A DNA stretch of 9,888 nt from Cytophagaceae bacterium (GTDB lineage: Bacteria; Bacteroidota; Bacteroidia; Cytophagales; Spirosomataceae), in assembly GCA_947471105.1 (NCBI GenBank), contig CANIYB010000070.1, positions 1-9,888 on the forward strand. Direction: 5' to 3'. This document shows, in pieces, positions 1-6,685 of this stretch. The notes beneath the pieces were generated by a model that saw nothing but the letters and a program-made list of their open reading frames with translations, did not search any database and was not told the DNA's origin. The position numbers were made by a program, and so were the translations under genes. Every line of letters begins with the position of its first letter. Position 1 is the stretch's first letter.

Positions 1-37
1 AATTACTATTCAGTTTTCCAACTACAACATCAACGCT

Positions 38-964
38 TTATGAGGCCAAAGCCTTTCTAAGCAGTTCCACACTTTTACGTACGCCTGTTGACGCAGCTTC
101 TTTCCCCTCAAATTCGATCGAAATATACCCTTGGTAATTCACCTTCTTTCAAATTTGAATTATACGCTTATAATCCAGTTCAAGGGAATACCATTCGCCA
201 CCCCCGTAATACGTTTTTGCTTGAACAAAGCTTGTTTTCGAAGCAATTTTCTCCAGCTTATCATAAGGCTCTTCCAAGAAATTTCCTGTATCCATCAATA
301 GACCAAGCCATGGAGAATTAACGGTTTCGTGAATTTTTAACATCCCTTCCGGAGTAGAACCCAGCCCCCAGTGGTTTTCCAAAGCGAGTAATACACCGCA
401 TTCTTCAGCTTTAGCCAAGCATTGTTGGATCCCATCCACACACCATTTATAGCCATCGGCCTCTGTATAGCCTGGCAAAATTGGTTCAATGCCCCTATTT
501 TTCATTAAATCATCAAATGATTTGATGGTATTCCAACGACCCGTATTTAAGCGCAAACAAGGAATTCCCATTTTATAGGCTAATTCAATGCAATGAATCG
601 TATGGTCCACATGCTTTTTCAATTCTTCCTTGTCAGGTGTTACAAAGCCCTGATGAATCGACAAACAAGTCAAGGCGATGCCGTTCAAGAATGCATGTTT
701 TTTAATATTTTGCATGTAGGCGTTATCCTCACTTTTCATTTGTCGGTGCAAAATATCTATTCCTTCTAAACCCAAAGCAGCCGCATCATCGATCACCTTT
801 TCAATAGGGAATTGCTCCCCTTTAAAGTGCCAATACGAATAACTGGAAACGCTTAATTTTATTTTGGGGCTTAAAGCTGGTTTGGCGATGATTGGATTTG
901 CTTCAGAAATAGAGGTCAAACCTGAAGCCAAAAGAGAAGATTGAAGGAAGTCGCGTCTTTGCAT
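38..964 (-). pseudogene. Sugar phosphate isomerase/epimerase-like TIM-barrel protein, Tat-exported, interrupted by in-frame TGA
   Basis: Starts at ATG 964-962 with a twin-arginine signal (MQRRDFLQSSLLASG), so export by the Tat system is likely. The body looks like an AP-endonuclease-2/xylose-isomerase-like TIM barrel. Likely metal-site residues are E196 (in LALENHWG), D225 (in LLMDTGNF) and Q248 (in VQAKTYY). Translation stops at TGA 149-151 after 271 residues. The same frame then continues as KKVNYQGYISIEFEGKEAAS and ends at TAA 38-40, a 308-codon gene. YISIEFEG is the typical last barrel strand, and one of its glutamates (E284 or E286) normally completes the metal site. The truncated product would therefore lack the final strand and a ligand. 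The family usually has a hydrophobic residue where the TGA lies, and TTA to TGA is a single substitution. The tail is otherwise undamaged, so the lesion is recent, or it is a sequencing error. The substrate is unknown. The gene is divergent from the dioxygenase operon. Confidence 0.82.
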
Positions 965-1011
965 GTGAATAAGTTTTGAAAGTCTAAGTTAAATAAATAA
1001 TTGGATTCTCT

Positions 1012-1019
1012 TATATTTG
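1012..1019 (+). promoter_or_regulatory. Bacteroidota -7 promoter element upstream of the dioxygenase operon
   Basis: TATATTTG is an exact match to the Bacteroidota -7 consensus TAnnTTTG. No good TTG -33 element is visible 17-24 bases upstream, so the promoter is only partly supported. If it is real, transcription starts near 1026, about 18 bases before ATG 1044. Confidence 0.45.
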
Positions 1020-1043
1020 GAAATTATTCAAAATGAAATTGAT

Positions 1044-1991
1044 ATGTCTCAAATGAATTTACCATGGGTCGAATCCCCATTTTTTTCGGATATCATTAAA
1101 ACTAAAAACATATCTGTAGAGGATAAAAAATTGGCTTCTGAATACTATGAAAATGGCTTCATTGTGCTTTCAAATATTTTTACAAATGAGCTAATTGATA
1201 AAATTAAATCGGAAATGAATGAAAAAGGGTTTAATGAAAATTTCCCTATTCAGACGTTCAGAAATAATATTCGAATCCAGGATCTATGGCAATATTCTGA
1301 TCCTGTTAAAGAATTAGCTTGTCACCCTAAAATCATGGACACGCTAAAAATGTTATACGAAAGAGAGCCTGTGCCCTTTCAAACGCTAAATTTTAAGGTT
1401 GGGACCCAACAAAAAGCACATTCCGACACCTTGCATTTCAGTTCCTTACCTGCTAGATATATGTGTGGTGTATGGGTCGCTCTAGAAGATATCATGGAAG
1501 ACAATGGTCCTTTGTTCTATTATCCAGGCTCACACCGGAATCCAGAATATAATTTTTCTGATTTTAAAAATACGACCGAGGATACTTCATATGAAAACTA
1601 TCCTGAGTATGAGACTTTTATGGAAGATTTAATGGAAAAGAGCTCCTATAAAAAGAAAAAGTTTTTGGCAAAAAAAGGGGATGCACTCATTTGGTCTTCT
1701 AATATTATTCATGGAGGAAGTCCAGTAGAGGATCCTCAAAGCACCAGGTATTCGCAAGTGACCCATTATTATTTTGAGAACTGCATCTACTACACACCTA
1801 TGCTCTCCAATATGGTGACCAAGGAATTATTTATTAGAAGAAATTTAGTTGATATTAAAACAGGCAAAATAGCCGAACAAAACTTCAATGGTAACCACGC
1901 ACAGCTAGTGAGAACAAGAGGGAGTTTATATGCCATAAATAATCACATTAAGCTTCCCAAGATTCTACGGTTTTTAGCGAGTAAGCTATAA
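1044..1991 (+). CDS. Phytanoyl-CoA dioxygenase (PhyH) family Fe(II)/2-oxoglutarate oxygenase
   Basis: A 315-residue cytoplasmic protein with no signal peptide. It carries the PhyH double-stranded beta-helix signature. The iron-binding HxD is at H126 and D128 (KAHSDTLHF), followed by the PhyH-typical WVALEDIMEDNGPLFYYPGSH. The distal iron histidine is H223 (NIIHGGSP), and R235 is the likely 2-oxoglutarate salt-bridge residue. The catalytic set is intact, so an active hydroxylase is expected, but the substrate cannot be deduced. The frame is open upstream to a TTG at 1017. ATG 1044 is preferred because the TAnnTTTG element overlaps the TTG and would place the transcript start downstream of it. 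Its TAA shares one base with the ATG of the next gene (TAATG), which indicates an operon and possible translational coupling. Some PhyH proteins act on small metabolites and others in surface-glycan or lipid biosynthesis. The neighbouring sulfatase points to a sulfated or modified organic substrate, which is inference. Confidence 0.87.
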   Translation: MSQMNLPWVESPFFSDIIKTKNISVEDKKLASEYYENGFIVLSNIFTNELIDKIKSEMNEKGFNENFPIQTFRNNIRIQDLWQYSDPVKELACHPKIMDTLKMLYEREPVPFQTLNFKVGTQQKAHSDTLHFSSLPARYMCGVWVALEDIMEDNGPLFYYPGSHRNPEYNFSDFKNTTEDTSYENYPEYETFMEDLMEKSSYKKKKFLAKKGDALIWSSNIIHGGSPVEDPQSTRYSQVTHYYFENCIYYTPMLSNMVTKELFIRRNLVDIKTGKIAEQNFNGNHAQLVRTRGSLYAINNHIKLPKILRFLASKL

Positions 1992-2416
1992 TGAAAAAAA
2001 TAGCCCTAATCTTTTTTCTTTTTACCCAATTTTCCTATGCACAAACGCCGGAAAAAGGGGAAGTCCAACAAGTAATCACGCGGTTTTTTGATGCATTGAG
2101 TGTGGCCAATATTCCCCAAATGAAAGCGGAAGTTTCAGATGGTTTTATTCTCTTGGAAAATGGAGAAATTTGGACGATTGACACGCTGGCCAACAAAATA
2201 TCTAGGCCCAAACCTGAAGGTTATTTGAGGCAAAATTCGTTTGATTTCATTGAGACTAAAATAGAGAAAAATCGGGCTTGGGTTTATTATAAAAACAAAG
2301 CGGAAATAACCTCAAAAATGAGAAATGCAACCATAAAATGGCTTGAATCAGCTATTTTAAGGAAAGAAAAAGGTCGCTGGCGAATGGAGCTCATGCACTC
2401 AACTCCCATGAAATAA
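1991..2416 (+). CDS. Small secreted NTF2-like (DUF4440/SnoaL-type) protein
   Basis: A 141-residue protein with a clear Sec signal peptide (MKKIALIFFLFTQFSYA, probable cleavage before Q18) and no lipobox cysteine, so it is likely a soluble periplasmic protein. The mature part, about 124 residues, fits a single NTF2-like cone fold. An N-terminal helix contains VIxRFFDALSxAN, the middle holds FILLENGEIW, and the end has the W-x-M-E-L-M-H-S pattern common in DUF4440 proteins. Such domains may be enzymes, ligand-binding proteins or inert scaffolds. No catalytic pair can be assigned confidently here. The gene lies between the dioxygenase (1-base overlap) and the sulfatase (2-base gap), so co-translation is expected. 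A role as substrate-binding or accessory protein to the periplasmic sulfatase is inference. Confidence 0.72.
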   Translation: MKKIALIFFLFTQFSYAQTPEKGEVQQVITRFFDALSVANIPQMKAEVSDGFILLENGEIWTIDTLANKISRPKPEGYLRQNSFDFIETKIEKNRAWVYYKNKAEITSKMRNATIKWLESAILRKEKGRWRMELMHSTPMK

Positions 2417-2418
2417 GG

Positions 2419-3924
2419 ATGAAAAAAATACTAATGATAGGGGCGTTTTTATGCAGCTTTTCTCTGTTCGCCGAAAAACCAAAACCGAAAAATTTCCTCA
2501 TCTTTTTAGTCGATGATCTCGGTTGGCAAGATTTATCCCTCCCATTTGCCGACCAAAAAACGCCTTGGAATTCCTTATACCGAACACCTAATTTGGAAAA
2601 ATTAGCCGCCCGAGGCATTAAGTTCACGCACGCGTATGCGAATCAGAATTGCACGCCGACACGCGTTTCTTTACTCACAGGAATGAATGCTCTTTCCCAT
2701 AAAGTAACTTCCTGGACTTTCCAAAAAGACAAAAATCCGGATGAAGGAGGAGATCCCAAATTTGATGTGCCAGATTGGAATATGAACGGGTTAAGTCCAT
2801 ATGAGAATAAAAATAGTATTCACGCGACGAGCATTGCTACCATCTTATCAGAAAATGGCTATGCAACCATCCATGCGGGAAAGGCACATTTTGGCGCCTA
2901 TGGAAGCCCAGGTGAGAATCCAAAATTACATGGGTTTCAAATTAATATTGGGGGTTCAGCGGCAGGTCAACCCGCTAGCTATTCAGGACTTCAAAATTTT
3001 GGAAATAAAACAAATGGGACACCAAACGACATCCGAGCCGTACCACATCTCAATCGTTTTTGGGGAAAAGATATTCACTTAACTGAAGCCTTAACCCAAG
3101 AAACCATGCGCGTGATGGATTCGGTTTTGACCCATCCAAAACCATTCTTTTTATTGTTTTCAAATTATGCAGTGCACACGCCAATCCAAGCAGATAAGCG
3201 ATTTGTACAACATTATTACGACCTTGGAATTGATAGTACGGAAGCTAAATATGCCTCTTTGGTGGAAGGAATGGACAAGAGCTTAGGCGACTGGATCGAT
3301 TATTTAGACGATAATAAATTAACCGAAAATACCGTGATCGTCTTCCTTTCGGACAACGGCGGACTGACCGATGTAGGTAGGGGCAAAAATGGGAGAAATA
3401 CCTACAATACTCCACTGAGAAGCGGGAAAACCTCTGGGTATGAAGGGGGATTGCGCATTCCTTTTGTAGTATCAGGCCTAGGAAAAAAAGGAAGCATCAA
3501 TCATGAAAATATTATTGTGGATGATATTTTTCCGAGTATACTCCAACTAACCAACATTAAACCCAAGGGGAAAATTCAGCATGTGGATGGCCTTTCGATA
3601 GTACCGATTATTCAAGGAAAAAATTCGAATCGAAATCGATTTTTCACCTGGCATCACCCACATATGAGGACCAACGGATCCCCAGATGTCCAACCCTTTA
3701 GCGCCATTCGTCAAGGAGACTGGAAACTAATATTTTTCCACAAAGACCAACATTTTGAATTGTATAACACTCGCACCGACCTATCAGAGAAAAACAATTT
3801 ATTTACCTCTCTTACAGAAAAAGGCCAATTTTTAGCCAAAAAATTAGGGGAAAAACTGAGAAGCTCAAACTCAAAAATGCTAATCGTCAAGGAAAAGCAA
3901 AAGGAAATTATTTATCCTTTTTAA
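2419..3924 (+). CDS. Secreted Cys-type sulfatase (arylsulfatase family S1)
   Basis: A 501-residue enzyme with an N-terminal Sec signal (MKKILMIGAFLCSFSLFA), so it acts in the periplasm or beyond. The alkaline-phosphatase-superfamily sulfatase fold is clear. D32-D33 (VDDLGWQD) are calcium ligands. C78 lies in NCTPTRVSLLTG, the CxPxR motif whose cysteine is converted to formylglycine. Further signatures are K155/H157 (HAGKAHFG), H253 (AVHTP), D312-N313 (SDNGG) and K337 (RSGKTSGYEGG). All expected active-site residues are present and the length is normal for S1 sulfatases. Activity requires a formylglycine-generating enzyme, which is not encoded in this window. It is the last gene of the dioxygenase/NTF2-like/sulfatase operon. 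S1 enzymes desulfate aryl, glycan or other organic sulfate esters. No neighbouring glycoside hydrolase or SusCD pair is present to indicate a polysaccharide target. Confidence 0.93.
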   Translation: MKKILMIGAFLCSFSLFAEKPKPKNFLIFLVDDLGWQDLSLPFADQKTPWNSLYRTPNLEKLAARGIKFTHAYANQNCTPTRVSLLTGMNALSHKVTSWTFQKDKNPDEGGDPKFDVPDWNMNGLSPYENKNSIHATSIATILSENGYATIHAGKAHFGAYGSPGENPKLHGFQINIGGSAAGQPASYSGLQNFGNKTNGTPNDIRAVPHLNRFWGKDIHLTEALTQETMRVMDSVLTHPKPFFLLFSNYAVHTPIQADKRFVQHYYDLGIDSTEAKYASLVEGMDKSLGDWIDYLDDNKLTENTVIVFLSDNGGLTDVGRGKNGRNTYNTPLRSGKTSGYEGGLRIPFVVSGLGKKGSINHENIIVDDIFPSILQLTNIKPKGKIQHVDGLSIVPIIQGKNSNRNRFFTWHHPHMRTNGSPDVQPFSAIRQGDWKLIFFHKDQHFELYNTRTDLSEKNNLFTSLTEKGQFLAKKLGEKLRSSNSKMLIVKEKQKEIIYPF

Positions 3925-3958
3925 TTCAAAATCAATTACAAAACGGCAATATTTTACG

Positions 3959-3966
3959 TATTTTTG
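3959..3966 (+). promoter_or_regulatory. Bacteroidota -7 promoter element in the gap upstream of the VOC gene
   Basis: TATTTTTG is an exact match to TAnnTTTG in the 130-base gap between the sulfatase and the VOC gene. No TTG -33 box is found at the usual spacing. It would give a leader of roughly 80 bases before ATG 4055. The rest of the gap is AT-rich and I recognise no RNA gene or strong hairpin in it. Confidence 0.4.
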
Positions 3967-4054
3967 TGCATTCAATCTGCCAAAATATGTATCTAACAAA
4001 GGATTTCTATATACTTACGTTTTCTTCAGAAATCAACCTTTTTAAAATTCATTC

Positions 4055-4450
4055 ATGGGAAATTTAGGAATAAGCTCCGTGCACCACATTGCCATTATTT
4101 GCAGCGATTACGCTATTTCTAAAAAGTTCTACACTGAAAAATTAGGCCTTAGCGTTGTCCGAGAAGTATACCGAGAAGCCAGAGATTCCTATAAATTAGA
4201 TTTGGCGCTCGGTGAACAGTACATCATCGAACTATTTTCATTTCCCAATCCCCCTAAAAGAACTTCCAGGCCTGAGGCCTGCGGTTTAAGGCACATTGCA
4301 TTTCAAGTGAACGATATCGAAGAAACGGTGCGCCAATTAAACACTGAAAATATTAATTCAGAACCCATTCGTATCGATGAATTCACGGGTAAAAAATTTA
4401 CTTTCATCGCTGATCCTGATGATTTGCCCATTGAATTTTATGAAATATGA
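4055..4450 (+). CDS. YaeR/SMU1112c-type VOC (glyoxalase I-like) metalloprotein
   Basis: A 131-residue cytoplasmic protein made of two betaalphabetabetabeta units of the vicinal-oxygen-chelate superfamily. The sequence closely follows E. coli YaeR: VHHIAIICSDYAISKKFY near the start, EVYREARDSYKLDLAL, IIELFSFPNPPKR, SRPEACGLRHIAFQV and finally DDLPIEFYE. The four expected metal ligands are present as H11, E59, H80 and E127. The length matches the family (about 129 residues). YaeR-type proteins are called glyoxalase I-like from the fold, but I know of no confirmed physiological substrate, so a lactoylglutathione-lyase label would be too strong. The stop codon overlaps the start of the DUF4954 gene as ATGA (4447-4450), implying translational coupling and a shared role or regulation. 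Confidence 0.9.
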   Translation: MGNLGISSVHHIAIICSDYAISKKFYTEKLGLSVVREVYREARDSYKLDLALGEQYIIELFSFPNPPKRTSRPEACGLRHIAFQVNDIEETVRQLNTENINSEPIRIDEFTGKKFTFIADPDDLPIEFYEI

Positions 4451-6636
4451 ATCGAATAGATAAAAAGCCATTGTCGGATCTGGGATACAATTTTGTCCCT
4501 CAAGAATATTTAAAAAAAGGGCAATCCGAGTTTGACCTTCGATTAAAAAATATTAATCCGCTTGAATTTCGAGCCTTATCAGAAAGGGAAATCGAAATAT
4601 TAGAGGCCAATTTAAATCAGGCAGAAAGTTGGAAAGACATCCAAGTAAAAGAAGGATTCAATCCTTATTTAGTTAAAAATTGCCGGTTTTTTGGCATTAA
4701 TCGAATCGGTATTTTAGAGAGTTGCTACCTCGAATTCAAAAACCTGCGCATGCCGGTAGGTCTGTATAATAGCACCTTAATTTCGTGTGATTTTGGAGAT
4801 AACGTCGCGATCGATCGGGTCAATTTACTTTCGCATTATCAAATGGGCAACGAAGTCATGATTCTTCAAGTGAATGAATTAGCGACGACGTCTACGGCCA
4901 AATTTGGCAACGGAAATGTAAAGGATGGAGAAGATGAACGTATTCGGATTTGGTTGGAATTAGGCAATGAAAATGGAGGTAGAAAAGTGGTGCCGTTCGT
5001 AGGCATGCGCCCAGCAGACGCCTATTTATGGATGCAAGATCGAGAAGATACTGAATTACAGCGCAGGTATTTTGAGATGACAAAAGCTGAATTTTCCAGC
5101 GAACGTGGTTTCTATGGACAAATCGGTGACCGCACAGTGATAAAAAACACGGGCATCATCAAAGACGTCAACATGGGTTCCGACACCTACATTAAAGGGG
5201 CCAATAAATTAAAAAATCTAACCATTTTATCTTTCCCTCATGCCTCCACGCAAATAGGCGAAGGTTGTGAAATTGTCAATGGAATCATTCATGAGGGTTG
5301 CCGCATTTTTTATGGCGTCAAAGCCGTTCGATTTATATTAGAAGCGCATTCACAGTTGAAATATGGCGCCCGACTCATCAACTCGTTTCTGGGCAGCAAC
5401 TCCACCATTTCTTGTTGCGAAGTGTTAAACTCCTTAATTTTCCCTGCCCATGAACAGCATCATAACAATTCATTTTTATGTGCTTCAGTCATTAAGGGTC
5501 AAAGCAATATGGCCGCAGGAGCCACTTTAGGATCTAACCATAATTCAAGAGGAGCCGATGGTGAATTGCAGGCGGGCCGAGGATTTTGGCCAGGCTTGGC
5601 CGTTGCGCTAAAGCATAATTCTAAATTTGCATCCTTCAACTTAATTTCAAAGGGGAATTACCCCGCTGAAATCCACAATCCCATGCCCTTTTCTTTGTTG
5701 GGCAACGATGAGGACACCGGAGGATTATTGATTATCGCTGGGTATTGGTTTCAATACAATATGTATGCGTTAGCGAGAAACGCATGGAAATTCGACAAAA
5801 GAGATGTGCGCACCGACAAAAATATGTTGCTAGAATATGATTTTTTGGCGCCGGATACCGTTTCTGAAATTTTAGAAGGGATCAAACTGATGGAATTTTG
5901 GGTAGGAAATACCTTGGAGCCTAATCTCTCCAAAGAAAAATCCATGGCCTTAGGGAAATCCTGGTTATTGAACCCTGAAAATGCCAACAACCCTTTGCCT
6001 ATTTACGTGGAGAATATTGAAAATTCAAAACGAAAAACAAGGGTCGCCAAATGCCACCGAGCCTATCAAATTTTCAATGACTTATTGTTTTATCATGCAG
6101 CTAAAGAATGGCTCGCAACCATGGAGAGAAATCCTGATAAAACTCCCCTAGACCTTTTACATATTACCCTTGAAAATGCGACTGCGATACAAAAATGGGA
6201 TAATATTGGTGGTCAAATTATCCCAGCGGGTGTTGTATCTGACTTGAAAAATAACATTAAAACTGGGCAAATAAATCGATGGCCTCAGGTACATGAGATG
6301 TATGAAAAGCAAGCATTGCTTTATTATGATCAAAAATTTGAAAATGCCTTAAATGGGTTGATGCAAGTGATTGACCAGCCTGTAAACAGCCCTGTATTTA
6401 TTCAAAAATGGCTTGAAAATGCCATGGATATGTCAGAATTTTTAACTGCGGGAATTGAAAATTCTAGGGCAAAAGATTTCAAAGACCCCTTCCGATTAGC
6501 CATGTTTGGAAATGCAGAAGAGATGGAAAAGGTCATTGGATCAATCAACGAAAATGAATTTATTGCTGATGCGAAGGAGAAATCTAACACCCTCAATTTC
6601 AAATTAAAAGGTTTACTGGCCATGACAAAAAAATAG
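4447..6636 (+). CDS. DUF4954 family protein with left-handed beta-helix (hexapeptide-repeat) region
   Basis: A 729-residue protein with no signal peptide or membrane segment, probably cytoplasmic. Residues 75-150 and 215-360 show the short, glycine- and Ile/Val-rich periodicity of hexapeptide (LbH) repeats, for example GEGCEIVNGIIHEGC and KYGARLINSFLGSNSTI. A highly ordered segment follows at 362-384 (GSNHNSRGADGE, then GRGFWPGL), which I associate with DUF4954. From about residue 440 onward the sequence is helical and charged and resembles the separate C-terminal domain of these proteins. LbH folds occur in acyltransferases and sugar nucleotidyltransferases. No nucleotide-binding motif is evident, so the activity is unknown. 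Histidine-rich stretches (PAHEQHHNN at 333-341, SNHNS) could be catalytic or metal-binding, which is inference. It starts within the VOC stop codon (ATGA), so the two are probably made together. Its last codons and stop form part of the opposing gene's terminator. Confidence 0.85.
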   Translation: MNRIDKKPLSDLGYNFVPQEYLKKGQSEFDLRLKNINPLEFRALSEREIEILEANLNQAESWKDIQVKEGFNPYLVKNCRFFGINRIGILESCYLEFKNLRMPVGLYNSTLISCDFGDNVAIDRVNLLSHYQMGNEVMILQVNELATTSTAKFGNGNVKDGEDERIRIWLELGNENGGRKVVPFVGMRPADAYLWMQDREDTELQRRYFEMTKAEFSSERGFYGQIGDRTVIKNTGIIKDVNMGSDTYIKGANKLKNLTILSFPHASTQIGEGCEIVNGIIHEGCRIFYGVKAVRFILEAHSQLKYGARLINSFLGSNSTISCCEVLNSLIFPAHEQHHNNSFLCASVIKGQSNMAAGATLGSNHNSRGADGELQAGRGFWPGLAVALKHNSKFASFNLISKGNYPAEIHNPMPFSLLGNDEDTGGLLIIAGYWFQYNMYALARNAWKFDKRDVRTDKNMLLEYDFLAPDTVSEILEGIKLMEFWVGNTLEPNLSKEKSMALGKSWLLNPENANNPLPIYVENIENSKRKTRVAKCHRAYQIFNDLLFYHAAKEWLATMERNPDKTPLDLLHITLENATAIQKWDNIGGQIIPAGVVSDLKNNIKTGQINRWPQVHEMYEKQALLYYDQKFENALNGLMQVIDQPVNSPVFIQKWLENAMDMSEFLTAGIENSRAKDFKDPFRLAMFGNAEEMEKVIGSINENEFIADAKEKSNTLNFKLKGLLAMTKK

Positions 6637-6664
6637 CGTTTGACAAATTTCTCGCCAAACGCTA
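6627..6664 (-). terminator. Rho-independent terminator of the M28 peptidase gene
   Basis: TAGCGTTTG (6634-6642) and CAAACGCTA (6656-6664) form a perfect 9-bp stem with a 13-base loop. On the minus strand the hairpin is followed directly by seven T residues (A7 at 6627-6633 on the plus strand), the classic intrinsic-terminator layout. It lies 21 bases past the M28 stop. On the plus strand no T-tract follows, so strong termination of the DUF4954 transcript is not predicted. The left arm starts with the DUF4954 stop codon TAG itself. Confidence 0.85.
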
Positions 6665-6685
6665 TCCAATTAAAATAAAAATTCC

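Noticed and set aside
149..151. Recoding of TGA (as Trp, Gly or Sec) to explain the internal stop
   Set aside because: TGA is used as the real stop of the VOC gene at 4448-4450, tryptophan is encoded by TGG throughout, and no other gene here has an internal TGA. No selenocysteine context is apparent at the site.
88..321. Open frame of 77 codons on the plus strand
   Set aside because: It lies antisense to the 3' part of the isomerase gene, whose conserved protein sequence continues through the region on the minus strand.
3899..3921. AAAAGGA...TCCTTTT inverted repeat at the end of the sulfatase gene as a terminator
   Set aside because: The stem is 7 bp with only two G-C pairs, lies inside the coding sequence and is followed by TAA rather than a T-run. 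It is too weak to call.
1044..3924. Polysaccharide utilization locus
   Set aside because: Only the sulfatase fits. There is no SusC/SusD pair, glycoside hydrolase, polysaccharide lyase or hybrid regulator in the window.
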